A stretch of DNA of 64,000 nucleotides, taken from assembly GCA_030684935.1 (NCBI GenBank), contig JAUXXH010000036.1, positions 1-64,000 of the forward strand. Direction: 5' to 3'. Below the pieces are notes generated by a model that was given only the letters and a program-made list of their open reading frames with translations, searched no databases and was not told the DNA's origin. Positions 53,945 through 62,157 of the stretch are shown here, in pieces; within the stretch, counting starts at the first letter, position 1, and each line of letters begins with the position of its first letter. Both the position numbers and the translations under genes were made by a program. This DNA is from Pseudolabrys sp. (GTDB lineage: Bacteria > Pseudomonadota > Alphaproteobacteria > Rhizobiales > Xanthobacteraceae).

Positions 53945-54403
53945 TCATTTTGCTGCGGATAGCGCGGCGCTGGCGCGCCCGGCCTCGATCGCATCGGCCG
54001 CCTTCACCACCGCATCGAAGGTGAGCATAGTCGAAGCGTGGCGCGCCTTGTAGTCGCGCACAGGCTCGAGCACGGCAATGTCGGCCCATTTGCCGGACGG
54101 CGGAGGGCCATTCTCCTTCAGCATCTTGCGCACGGTCTCCCGCAGTTCCCGCAGTTCGCCGGCGCTGGAGCCGACCACATGCCGGGCCATGATTGAGGAC
54201 GACGCCTGGCCCAGGGCGCAGGCTTTGACATCATGGGCGAAGTCCGTGACCACCGGGCCGTCCATTTTCAGGTCGACGGTCACGGTCGAACCGCACAGTT
54301 TGGAGTGGGCCGTGGCGCTGGCGTCGGGGGCGCTGAGGCGGCCCAGGCGGGGGATATTCCCCGCCAGATCGAGGATTTTGCCGTTATAGACGTCGTTTAG
54401 CAT
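53945..54403 (-). CDS. NifU/SufU-like iron-sulfur scaffold-type protein lacking one cysteine
   Basis: This 152-residue protein belongs to the IscU/SufU-like scaffold fold. Cys37 in SKLCGSTVTV and Cys62 in VKACALGQASSSIMA are present, but the usual third Cys is replaced in YKARHASTML, and the Asp that usually follows the first Cys (C-G-D) is Ser here. A full Fe-S scaffold function is thus doubtful. It diverges from folE, a recurrent Rhizobiales neighbourhood with hisI downstream. Confidence 0.85.
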   Translation of the reverse strand: MLNDVYNGKILDLAGNIPRLGRLSAPDASATAHSKLCGSTVTVDLKMDGPVVTDFAHDVKACALGQASSSIMARHVVGSSAGELRELRETVRKMLKENGPPPSGKWADIAVLEPVRDYKARHASTMLTFDAVVKAADAIEAGRASAALSAAK

Positions 54404-54476
54404 CGATTTCCGTCCGGTTGCCGGTGATCCGGCTCATTGCCTCGACCGTATAAACGAATATATAGGGAGCATCCTT

Positions 54477-54506
54477 CCGGCGCGAGAAGGAGTTCTCTCT
54501 CGCCGG
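54477..54506. promoter_or_regulatory. Hairpin between the scaffold-like gene and folE
   Basis: CCGGCG (54477-54482) pairs with CGCCGG (54501-54506), and GAGA with TCTC inside, giving a ten-pair stem around an eight-base loop with one mismatch. It lies in the divergent promoter region and may be an operator or leader structure. Confidence 0.35.
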
Positions 54507-54675
54507 ACATGGAATTACCCCGCCTTGGGGTGACCCCATGCCATATGGGAATGCAGCGTCCCGATTGCTCCCGCTCTGGACTGGGCTCCACGGGCGGGTA
54601 TGTGACGCGGCCAACCCGGTGACACTCCCGGTTCGTCCAAGAGAGGCGGATACGGGTCGAACGGAGAGACCGTTG

Positions 54676-55329
54676 ATGGACGCCAAGAACACACCCGTGA
54701 AGCCGTGGCCGAAGCAGGAGCTGTCCGACCATGTGCGGACGGCGCCGGAGCCGGTCGCACCGCGGCCGACGCGCGAGCAGGCGGAAGCCGCCGTGCGCAC
54801 GCTGATCGCCTATGCCGGCGACAATCCGGAACGTGAGGGCTTGCTGGATACCCCAAAGCGGGTGATCGGTGCCTATGAGGAGGTCTATCAGGGCTACCGC
54901 GAATCCGCGGTCGAGGCGCTGGACCGTACCTTCGGCGAGACCGCCGGCTATGACGACTTCGTGCTGGTCAAGGATATCGCCTTCAATTCCCACTGCGAGC
55001 ATCACATGATGCCGTTCTTCGGCCGGGCGCATGTCGCCTATATGCCGACGGACCGGGTCGTCGGCCTGTCGAAGCTGGCGCGGCTGGTCGATGTCTACGG
55101 CAAGCGGCTGCAGACGCAAGAACATATGACCTCGCAGATCGCGACTGCGATCGAGGAAGTGCTCAAGCCGCGCGGCGTCGCCGTGATGATCGAGGCCGAG
55201 CATATGTGCATGTCGATGCGCGGCGTCACCAAGCCCGGCGCGCTGACCGTGACGACGCAGTTCACCGGCGCGTTCCGCGAGGCGGCCGAGCAGGTGCGCT
55301 TCATGAGCATGCTGCGCGGCGGGCGGTAA
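54676..55329 (+). CDS. folE: GTP cyclohydrolase I
   Basis: FolE converts GTP to dihydroneopterin triphosphate, the first step of folate synthesis. The 217-residue enzyme has [20 protein letters not shown], the zinc site [18 protein letters not shown] with Cys and His, and [20 protein letters not shown] with the second Cys. The ATG at 54676 gives a normal N-terminus. It is followed by a palindromic repeat and then hisI on the same strand. Confidence 0.96.
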   Translation: MDAKNTPVKPWPKQELSDHVRTAPEPVAPRPTREQAEAAVRTLIAYAGDNPEREGLLDTPKRVIGAYEEVYQGYRESAVEALDRTFGETAGYDDFVLVKDIAFNSHCEHHMMPFFGRAHVAYMPTDRVVGLSKLARLVDVYGKRLQTQEHMTSQIATAIEEVLKPRGVAVMIEAEHMCMSMRGVTKPGALTVTTQFTGAFREAAEQVRFMSMLRGGR

Positions 55330-55361
55330 GTCCGCCGTTGCAAACAGTGACCTCGCTCGTG

Positions 55362-55475
55362 GTCATTGCCGGGCTTGCCCCGGCAATCCATGATGAATCG
55401 CGGCGCCTATAAGATATTGTAACTCTTTCGCTTAAGCGACGCGTCATGGATGCCCGGGTCAAGCCCGGGCATGAC
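55362..55475. repeat. Palindromic intergenic repeat, copy 3, between folE and hisI
   Basis: GTCAT at 55362-55366 and ATGAC at 55471-55475 bracket TTGCCGGG/CCCGGCAA around 55366-55387 and TGCCCGGG/CCCGGGCA around 55451-55471. Arms match copies at 737-825 and 1871-1986; the middle is unrelated and AT-rich. Confidence 0.8.
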
Positions 55476-55514
55476 GGCGGAAACTGACGCACCCTCGGTT
55501 ACTCCGGTGACTTC

Positions 55515-55979
55515 ATGTCCGATGCTTCCCGATTTTCCGTTCGCGGTTCGACCGCCGACATCGAAGAAGGCCTCGCCTTCACGCCGAAGTTCGACGCCGA
55601 CGGTCTGATCACCGCGGTGGCGACCGATGCCGCGAGCGGCGACGTGCTAATGCTGGCGCACATGAACGCCGAGGCGCTGGCCAAAACCATCGAAACCGGC
55701 GAGGCGTGGTACTTCAGCCGGTCGCGCCAGGCGCTGTGGAAGAAGGGCGAGAGCTCCGGCCATGTCCAGCGCGTGGTCGAACTGCGCACCGACTGCGACC
55801 AGGATGCGCTGTGGCTCAGGGTCGAGCAGGCCGGACCCGGCGCCTGCCACACCGGCCGGCGCTCGTGCTTCTATCGCGCCGTCCCGCTGGGCCAGACCGG
55901 CGCCGTCCGCCTTGAATTCCGCGACGGCGCCAAGACGTTCGATCCCAAGGCGGTCTATCCGGGGCCCGCCAAGGCCTGA
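55515..55979 (+). CDS. hisI: Phosphoribosyl-AMP cyclohydrolase
   Basis: HisI hydrolyses phosphoribosyl-AMP in histidine synthesis. The 154-residue protein carries the conserved [40 protein letters not shown] and RSCFYRAV, including the metal-binding Asp and Cys residues. It lies alone from other his genes, as is usual in this order, with folE upstream. Confidence 0.96.
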   Translation: MSDASRFSVRGSTADIEEGLAFTPKFDADGLITAVATDAASGDVLMLAHMNAEALAKTIETGEAWYFSRSRQALWKKGESSGHVQRVVELRTDCDQDALWLRVEQAGPGACHTGRRSCFYRAVPLGQTGAVRLEFRDGAKTFDPKAVYPGPAKA

Positions 55980-55982
55980 CGG

Positions 55983-56852
55983 CTACTGCTTCACGCGCTC
56001 CAGCAGCGCCTTGGCGCGCACCAGATGCGGCCGGTCATACATTTTGCCGCCGATACCGACCGCGCCGGCGCCGGGCTGCGCGGCAAAGGCCGCGACCACC
56101 GCCTTGGCCTTGTCGATCTGCTCCGGCGTCGGCGTGAAGGCGGCGTTGATCACCGCCACCTGCGCCGGGTGAATGGCCAGCCGGCCGCTGAAGCCGTCGC
56201 GGCGGGCGTCGTCGGTGTCGCGGCGCAGTCCCTCGGTGTTGCGGAAGTCGACATAGACGGTTTCGATCGCTGGCACCCTGGCGGCTGCGGCGGCGTAGAG
56301 GCAGACCGACCGCGCCAGACGGTACGGCTCGGTGAGCTGGCCCTGTTCGTCGCGGTTGGACTCGGCGCCGAGTTCGGCCGACAGATCCTCCGGTCCCCAG
56401 GTGATGCCGATCAGCCGGGGGCTGGAATTGAGATAATCGCCGGCGGCGAACAGGCCGGCGGCGGATTCGACCGCCTGCGCCAGGATCTTGATCGAGCCTT
56501 GGGGAATGCCGGCGACGGCCTCGCGCGCCGTCAGCTTGGCGTCGAGATGGGTCACCGTGGCGCCGCCTTCCGCCTTCGGAAAGACCACGGCGTCCGGTTG
56601 GCCGGCGACAATGGCGTCGAGGTCGGCGTCGGTCATGCCGGTGTCGAAACCGTTGATGCGGACCAGCAATTTCGGACGGTTCTGCAGCGGCTGCATGCGC
56701 TGGAGGAAGTCGAGACAGGCGACGCGCGCGTTCTCCTTGCGCTCGACGGTGATGGAATCCTCAAGGTCGATGATGACGCCATCGGCGCCCGAGGCCATTG
56801 CCTTGTCGAGTTTGGGCCCGCTGTCGGCGGGAACGAAGAGAAGTGCGCGCAT
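55983..56852 (-). CDS. HpcH/HpaI-family CoA ester lyase (CitE-like)
   Basis: This 289-residue (beta/alpha)8 enzyme is of the CitE-like CoA-lyase type. RALLFVPADSGPKLDKAMAS at the start, DGVIIDLEDSITVERKENAR, KLLVRINGFDTGMTDADLDA and GITWGPEDLSAELGAESNRD are characteristic. It likely splits a malyl- or citramalyl-CoA. The MaoC dehydratase gene upstream on the same strand is a common partner, suggesting a mesaconyl/malyl-CoA-type pathway. The ATG at 56852 was preferred over the longer frame, which crosses a palindromic repeat. Confidence 0.9.
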   Translation of the reverse strand: MRALLFVPADSGPKLDKAMASGADGVIIDLEDSITVERKENARVACLDFLQRMQPLQNRPKLLVRINGFDTGMTDADLDAIVAGQPDAVVFPKAEGGATVTHLDAKLTAREAVAGIPQGSIKILAQAVESAAGLFAAGDYLNSSPRLIGITWGPEDLSAELGAESNRDEQGQLTEPYRLARSVCLYAAAAARVPAIETVYVDFRNTEGLRRDTDDARRDGFSGRLAIHPAQVAVINAAFTPTPEQIDKAKAVVAAFAAQPGAGAVGIGGKMYDRPHLVRAKALLERVKQ

Positions 56853-56869
56853 GTCTGGAGCCTCCTTGG

Positions 56870-56973
56870 CCTCATGGTTCGAGACGCATCGCTGCGCGAT
56901 GCTCCTCACCATGAGGGAGAAAGAAGACCTCATCCTGAGGAGCGGCCGCCAGGCCGCGTCTCGAATGATGGGG
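56870..56973. repeat. Palindromic intergenic repeat, third family, between the MaoC and CoA lyase genes
   Basis: CCTCATGG (56869-56876) with CCATGAGG (56909-56916), and GCATCGC/GCGATGC in between, form one hairpin; CCTCAT (56928) through GATGGGG (56967-56973) with GCGGCC/GGCCGC form the second. GAGACGC and GCGTCTC link the halves. The pattern is common in Bradyrhizobium-like genomes. Confidence 0.75.
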
Positions 56974-56981
56974 TCGGTTGC

Positions 56982-57464
56982 TTATTTCGTCCGCATGGTC
57001 ATGAAGACGTTGCGGTGGCATTCTGCCACCAGCGTGCCGTCCTGCTTGAAGGCCTGGTGGTGGAATTCGACGATACCGGCGCCGGGGCGGGATTTCGACG
57101 CGCGCTTGCTGACCACCTGGGTCGAGCAATGGACGGTGTCGCCCTCGAACAGCGGGTTGGGGAAGCGCACGTCTCTCATGCCGAGATTGGCGATGGTGGT
57201 GCCGACGGTCATGTCGGAAACCTGGATGCCGATCATCAGGCCGAGCGTGAACAGCGAGTTCATCAGAGGCTGGCCCCACTCGGTCTCGGTCTCGCAGAAA
57301 TGCCGGTCGATATGCAGCGGCTGGGGGTTGAGCGTCATGTTGGAGAACAGCATGTTGTCCATCTGCGTCACGGTCCGGGTGAGGCCGTGCTCGTAGGTCT
57401 TGCCGACCTCGAGATCCTCGAAATACAGCCCGCCGCGCTTGTGCCGCTGGATTGCCTCGCTCAT
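56982..57464 (-). CDS. MaoC-like dehydratase
   Basis: This 160-residue hot-dog-fold protein has FEDLEVGKTYEHGLTRTVTQ, DNMLFSNMTLNPQPLHIDRH with the catalytic Asn/His-type residues, and GTTIANLGMRDVRFPNPLFE. It most likely hydrates or dehydrates a C4-C5 acyl-CoA such as mesaconyl-CoA. It is upstream of the CoA lyase gene; the spacer contains a palindromic repeat of the third family. Confidence 0.92.
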   Translation of the reverse strand: MSEAIQRHKRGGLYFEDLEVGKTYEHGLTRTVTQMDNMLFSNMTLNPQPLHIDRHFCETETEWGQPLMNSLFTLGLMIGIQVSDMTVGTTIANLGMRDVRFPNPLFEGDTVHCSTQVVSKRASKSRPGAGIVEFHHQAFKQDGTLVAECHRNVFMTMRTK

Positions 57465-57593
57465 CGCTCGTCTCCGCTCGAAAGGGCTGCCGTTAACGTT
57501 TCATTTACCATAATTACCCAGTGTGGACAGCGTCCGCCAAGCAGCCGCGTCGCGTCTGGCCCTTAGCAGCCGAGCTAATCCAAGGGCAACCCG

Positions 57594-58553
57594 ATGGCCG
57601 TCAATTCCGTCCCCGTCAATTCGGTGCCCCTGATCACCGGCGCGATCCAGCAGGCCGCGCGCCAGACCGGCGTCAGTTTCGGCTATCTGCTCGCTACCGC
57701 GCAGATCGAATCCAACCTCAATCCGTCGGCCCAGGCGCCGACCTCGTCGGCCCATGGCCTCTACCAGTTCATCGAACAGACCTGGCTCGGCACGTTGAAA
57801 GAGGGCGGTGCGGCGCACGGCTATGGCCGCCATGCCGACGCCATCACCCGGCTGCCGGACGGCCGCTATGAGGTCGCCGATCCGGGCCAGCGCGCCGCGA
57901 TCATGCGGCTGCGCAGCGATCCCACCGCGAGCGCGGTGATGGCCGGCACCTTTGCCCGCAACAATGCCGCGCAGCTGCAGTCGGCGATCGGCCGCATGCC
58001 GTCCGAAGGCGAATTGTACATTGCCCATTTCCTGGGAGCCGAGGGGGCGGGGCGGCTGATCTCGGCCGCCGCGAACCAGCCAATGGCGCGCGCCGCCGAC
58101 ATGTTTCCGCAGGCCGCGGCGGCCAACCAGCGCATCTTCCTCGACAAGGCCGGCCGGCCGCGCAGCGCCAGCGAGGTCTATGCGACGCTGACCGGGCGGT
58201 TCGATTTTGCCCGCGCCGCCAGCGCAGCGCCGGTTCGCAGCGCGATGCCGGTCGTGGCCTTGCAGCCGCAGGCCGCGCAAGCTGTGGCCGCGCCGCCCGA
58301 TCCGGCCGCTGTCGCCCGGGCCTATGCGCTGGCGCAGGACGACCGCCCCGTGCTGCCGGATACCAAGCCGCTGTTCCAGGCGATGTTCACCGACCGCTTG
58401 CGCGGCGGCACGGCGCCGGCCAATGCCGGCGGCATTCCGGCGGCGACCAAGACCGCCGCGGCCGCCAGTCCAGGCGACTCGCCGGTGCGCGGCTTCGGCC
58501 TGTTCGGCGACGGTCCGGCCGATTCAGCGCGGCTGTTCAACGGCAAGTTCTGA
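57594..58553 (+). CDS. Lytic transglycosylase (SLT domain) protein
   Basis: This 319-residue protein has an SLT-type muramidase-like domain at the N-terminus: VSFGYLLATAQIESNLNPSA with the catalytic Glu39, followed by SAHGLYQFIEQTWLGT, the second SLT motif. There is no clear signal peptide, which is common for flagellar or locally delivered enzymes. The C-terminal third is Pro/Ala-rich. It could open peptidoglycan for flagellar or secretion assembly. Confidence 0.85.
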   Translation: MAVNSVPVNSVPLITGAIQQAARQTGVSFGYLLATAQIESNLNPSAQAPTSSAHGLYQFIEQTWLGTLKEGGAAHGYGRHADAITRLPDGRYEVADPGQRAAIMRLRSDPTASAVMAGTFARNNAAQLQSAIGRMPSEGELYIAHFLGAEGAGRLISAAANQPMARAADMFPQAAAANQRIFLDKAGRPRSASEVYATLTGRFDFARAASAAPVRSAMPVVALQPQAAQAVAAPPDPAAVARAYALAQDDRPVLPDTKPLFQAMFTDRLRGGTAPANAGGIPAATKTAAAASPGDSPVRGFGLFGDGPADSARLFNGKF

Positions 58554-58681
58554 GCGCCGGCCCGCGCCAACGTCGTTAACACCTGCAAAACATCTATGGT
58601 GAACCGTTTGTTAAGTGACATCGGCTAGCCTCACGGTCGGCCGCAAGTATGCCGGCTGTTGTTGTAGCGTCGGTAGGGTAC

Positions 58682-59887
58682 ATGATTGTTCGTCAGTTCC
58701 TTCAGTGGATCCGCAATGCCGCGCCCGGCGAGCGGGCCGAAGCCACCTCTGCGCTTGCGCGCGCTTATCTCCATTCCGATTTATCGAGTGACGATCTCGC
58801 TGCCGCCGAAGGCGCGATGATCATGCTGCTCGACGATCCGTCGCCCCTGGTGCGGCGGGCGCTGGCCGAGGTGTTCGCCTCGTCGCAGAAGGCGCCGCAG
58901 GTCGTCATCGACGCGCTGGCCGCCGATCAGCCGGACGTCGCACTGCCGGTGCTGTCGCGCTCGCCGCTGCTCAACGAAGACGACCTGGTCGATCTGGTCG
59001 CCACCGGTCAGACCGAGACCCAGATCGCCATCGCCGGCCGGCCGCTGTTGTCACGTTCGCTGGCCGCCGCCATCGCCGAAGTCGGCTCGGCCGAGGCCTG
59101 TCTCGAGCTTCTCGAAAACCCCAACGCCACCATCCCGTCATTCTCAGTCGACCGCATCGTCGATCGCTTCGGACATCTGGCCGCGATCCGCGAAAACCTG
59201 ACCGATCGCGACGATCTGCCGATGGCGACGCGCCAGGCGCTGCTGTCGAAGCTGTCGCAGACGCTGGCGGGCTTCGTGACCGCCCGGCACTGGCTCGGCA
59301 GCGAACATGCCGAACATGCCGCGCGCGAGGCCTGTGAAAAGGCCACCGTCGCGATGGCGGCCGAAACGCCTTATGAGGAAATCGGCGACCTGATGCAGCA
59401 TCTGCGCCAGAGCGGCCAGCTCACCGCCGGCATGATCCTGCGTGCGCTGCTGTCCGGCAATGTGGTGCTGTTCGAGGAGGCGCTGGCGGAATTGTCCGGC
59501 ATGCCGCTCGACCGTGTCACCGGCTACATTCACGACCGCAATATTTCCGGCTTCCGCGCGCTGTATCTCAAGGCCGGTCTGCCGAGCTCCGCCTATCCGG
59601 CGTTCCGCGAAGCGATCGCGGCGATGCGGGAGGGTGTGCTGGTCGGCGAGCAAGGCGGGGTGGCCCGGCTCAAGCGCGGCATGGTCGAACGCGTGCTGGC
59701 GCGCTGTGCCGGCGAACGGGGCCATGACGCTGCCTCGCTGCTGGCGCTGCTGCGGCGCTTTGCGGTCGAGGCCGCACGCGAAGAAGCGCGCATGTTCTGC
59801 GATGATCTGGTGGCCGACGACTATGTCGCTGAAGACCGGATGATGCCGCTGGACTATGCGCTCGAAGACCAGCGTCTGGTGGCGTAG
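58682..59887 (+). CDS. DUF2336 family protein
   Basis: The 401-residue helical-repeat protein matches DUF2336, which is common in alphaproteobacteria. MIVRQFLQWIRNAAPGERAE leads, with LLDDPSPLVRRALAEVFASS and repeats resembling HEAT-like helices. GGTAGGG precedes the ATG at 58682; a longer frame adds 11 residues. Function is unknown. It lies between the transglycosylase and the Hpt gene. Confidence 0.85.
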   Translation: MIVRQFLQWIRNAAPGERAEATSALARAYLHSDLSSDDLAAAEGAMIMLLDDPSPLVRRALAEVFASSQKAPQVVIDALAADQPDVALPVLSRSPLLNEDDLVDLVATGQTETQIAIAGRPLLSRSLAAAIAEVGSAEACLELLENPNATIPSFSVDRIVDRFGHLAAIRENLTDRDDLPMATRQALLSKLSQTLAGFVTARHWLGSEHAEHAAREACEKATVAMAAETPYEEIGDLMQHLRQSGQLTAGMILRALLSGNVVLFEEALAELSGMPLDRVTGYIHDRNISGFRALYLKAGLPSSAYPAFREAIAAMREGVLVGEQGGVARLKRGMVERVLARCAGERGHDAASLLALLRRFAVEAAREEARMFCDDLVADDYVAEDRMMPLDYALEDQRLVA

Positions 59888-59911
59888 TAAGACCGGCGCA
59901 TCACCCTCGGC

Positions 59912-59946
59912 GCCCTGCGCGGCTTTGACCCGCGCATCCATGACGG
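59912..59946. repeat. Degenerate half of the palindromic repeat, copy 4
   Basis: The string CTGCGCGGCTTTGACCCGCG with ATCCATGACGG resembles the right arm of the repeat at 737, 1871 and 55362 in reverse orientation, with several substitutions and no matching left half. It sits between DUF2336 and the Hpt gene. Confidence 0.45.
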
Positions 59947-59951
59947 GAAGC

Positions 59952-60530
59952 TTATTCCGGCGCGATCGACGGGCCGCCGATGATGTGCTCGAGCACCTCG
60001 GGCCGATCGCGATTTTCGGAAATCAGGAACTCGTCGGTGACCTCGCGCAGCCGCCGGGTCAGCAGCGTGGCCATCTCGCTGGCGTCGGAGCGGGCATATT
60101 CGCGATAGATCGCGCGCACCGAATCGACGTGCTGATCCACCAGTGTGAGCGGGATGCGGTTTTGATCCGGCGTGTGCTCGATCAGCCGGCACAGGCTGTC
60201 GGCCGCCGCCGCCACCGCCGGAAAGCCGAACGTCGCGGCTTCGCCTTTGATGTCGTGGGCGGCATGGAACAGCAGTTCGGTCGTTGTCTTGGTGAAGCCG
60301 TTCGCCGTAACGCCCTGGCGGGCCTGGTCGAGCCGTTCGCATTCGGAATTCATCCAGTCGGCGAACTCCGTGGACAATTCGGCCAGCGCCATTTCGGCGC
60401 GGGCGATGGGATCTTCTTCGCCGGGCTCGTACGGTTTGGTGGTCACCGCCTTGCGCAGTTTGTTTTCCGGCATGATGACCTCGTGGTCACCGTAGGTTGC
60501 GACGGCTGCGGTATCTCTGGGGAGCGCCAT
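59952..60530 (-). CDS. Histidine phosphotransfer (Hpt) protein
   Basis: This 192-residue protein has an Hpt domain with phosphorylatable His92 in HDIKGEAATFG (92-102). The flanking residues are helical and polar, and no catalytic kinase domain is present, so it is a phosphorelay intermediate. The response-regulator gene lies immediately upstream (15 bp apart) on the same strand, so they are probably transcribed together and act together. Confidence 0.88.
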   Translation of the reverse strand: MALPRDTAAVATYGDHEVIMPENKLRKAVTTKPYEPGEEDPIARAEMALAELSTEFADWMNSECERLDQARQGVTANGFTKTTTELLFHAAHDIKGEAATFGFPAVAAAADSLCRLIEHTPDQNRIPLTLVDQHVDSVRAIYREYARSDASEMATLLTRRLREVTDEFLISENRDRPEVLEHIIGGPSIAPE

Positions 60531-60545
60531 GATGCGACTGCCTTC

Positions 60546-61091
60546 TCAGCCTGGGGCTTTGACTTTGTCGAGCAAGGGCGTTTGTTTGATCAAGTCGACC
60601 TTGCCGCCCTTGCGGCGTTCGGGACCGACGTAGCTCGGATTGACGTTGCGGCGACGGTCCGGACCGAAATAGGTCCGGGTCTTCACGAACGGGCGCGGAT
60701 TGGCGACCACGTTGACGATCCGCTGATAAAGGCCCTTCGCCGAGATCGGCTTGGCCAGGAATTCGGTGACGCCGGCGTCGCGCGCGGCCACCACGCGCTT
60801 CTTTTCGGAATGGCCGGTCAGCATGATGATCGCCACGTAGGGGTTGGAATTGGCGCCCGGCTGGCGGATCATCTGGGTCAGCTCGAGTCCGTCGAAAATC
60901 GGCATCGCCCAGTCGGTGATGACGATATCGGGGATGAAATGGGTAAAGGCCTCCAGCCCGGTGGCGCCGTCTTCGGCCTCGTGCACTTCGCGCGCGCCGA
61001 AGCCATGCAGCAAGGTGCGCAGAATCCGGCGCATATGGGCGTTATCGTCGATGACGAGAAAGCGCAGGCGGTTGAAATCGATGCGTACCAT
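60546..61091 (-). CDS. CheY-like response regulator with a basic C-terminal tail
   Basis: This 181-residue protein has a receiver domain (FLVIDDNAHMRRILRTLLHG) with phosphoacceptor Asp60 in IVITDWAMPIFDG, Thr in IMLTGHS and Lys in LAKPIS. The last 50 residues include FGPDRRRNVNPSYVGPERRK, a basic tail conserved in a Rhizobiales-specific group. It has no output domain. It shares its transcript with the Hpt gene downstream. Confidence 0.9.
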   Translation of the reverse strand: MVRIDFNRLRFLVIDDNAHMRRILRTLLHGFGAREVHEAEDGATGLEAFTHFIPDIVITDWAMPIFDGLELTQMIRQPGANSNPYVAIIMLTGHSEKKRVVAARDAGVTEFLAKPISAKGLYQRIVNVVANPRPFVKTRTYFGPDRRRNVNPSYVGPERRKGGKVDLIKQTPLLDKVKAPG

Positions 61092-61226
61092 GAATTCCCC
61101 AGGCCCCGGGCGGGTCAGCCCGATACCTGGGGAGGGAGGCTACCGGGGTGCCGTTAATGAAGGGTTTAGTATAAGACAGTCCGATGGTGCCGGCGGTCCC
61201 GCGCGGCAACGCCACAACGCTCAGGC

Positions 61227-62075
61227 ATGGCCATGAAAACGATCCTGATTCCGACCGAAGATCACGACGCGATGCCGGCTGTACTGGAGGCCGCCCGTCT
61301 GGTCGCCCGCACCTTCGACAGCTACATGGAAGGCTTCGCGGTGCGTCCCTCGCTTGGCACTTATGTGACGGTCGAACCGGTCAGCAGCCTGGCGATCGCC
61401 GACGCCTATGACGCCGATTTGGCCCCGCAGGCGCGCGCCCAGTTCGAAGCCTTCATGCAAAAGCATTCGGTGCCCAAAGCCGATCCGGCGGGGTCGGTCT
61501 ATTCCTGGGCCTGGCCCTTCACCGATCCGGCCGAGGATTCCTTTATCGGCAACCGTGGCCGTGTGTTCGATCTGATTGCACTCGGCCGGCCGGGCTCGGC
61601 GGCGCAAAACCCGCGCATGGCGCCGCTGGAAGCGGCGCTGTTCGAAAGCGGCAAACCGGTGCTGATCGTGCCGCCGGCGGTGCCGAAGTCGATCGGTCGC
61701 AACGTGCTGGTGTCGTGGAACCGCAGCACCGAGCAGGCCCATACCAATGCCTTCGCGATGCCGATTTTGCGTTTGGCCGAGCAGGTGACGGTACTTACCG
61801 TCGAGGGCGGTACCAGCACCGGGCCGTCGGGCGAGGATGCCGCGCTGCATCTGCGCCGCAACGGCGTCAAGGCGACCGCGCTGACGGTGAAGCCGGGGTC
61901 GCGCACCGGCGGCGAGGCGACCGGCGAGATCACACTGGAACACGCCGCCTCGCTCGGCTGCGATCTGCTGGTCAAAAGCGCCTATACGCAGAGCCGGCTG
62001 CGGCAGATGATCTTCGGCGGTGCCACCCGCCATGTTCTGGCCAAAGCGACCTTGCCGATACTGATGGCGCACTGA
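61227..62075 (+). CDS. Universal stress protein
   Basis: This 282-residue protein belongs to the UspA family. MAMKTILIPTEDHDAMPAVL leads; the middle VLVSWNRSTEQAHTNAFAMP and C-terminal CDLLVKSAYTQSRLRQMIFG and GGATRHVLAKATLPILMAH are the UspA strand, loop and end motifs. Such double-length forms are common in this order. Stress or starvation control is expected but no promoter is obvious here. Confidence 0.9.
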   Translation: MAMKTILIPTEDHDAMPAVLEAARLVARTFDSYMEGFAVRPSLGTYVTVEPVSSLAIADAYDADLAPQARAQFEAFMQKHSVPKADPAGSVYSWAWPFTDPAEDSFIGNRGRVFDLIALGRPGSAAQNPRMAPLEAALFESGKPVLIVPPAVPKSIGRNVLVSWNRSTEQAHTNAFAMPILRLAEQVTVLTVEGGTSTGPSGEDAALHLRRNGVKATALTVKPGSRTGGEATGEITLEHAASLGCDLLVKSAYTQSRLRQMIFGGATRHVLAKATLPILMAH

Positions 62076-62088
62076 TAAGAGCGAACTC

Positions 62089-62132
62089 GGCCCCGAAGGC
62101 CGGCTGGCATTCGGGGCGGCGATTTCGGGGCC
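62089..62132. promoter_or_regulatory. Two mutually exclusive hairpins between the Usp and MFS genes
   Basis: GGCCCCGAA (62089-62097) can pair with TTCGGGGC (62110-62117) or with TTCGGGGCC (62124-62132), so only one of the two hairpins can form at once. The first has a 12-base loop, the second 26. It may be a terminator with an attenuator-like alternative; no clear T-run follows. Confidence 0.35.
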
Positions 62133-62157
62133 AAGCAAGACAGCAGGACATTCGTCA

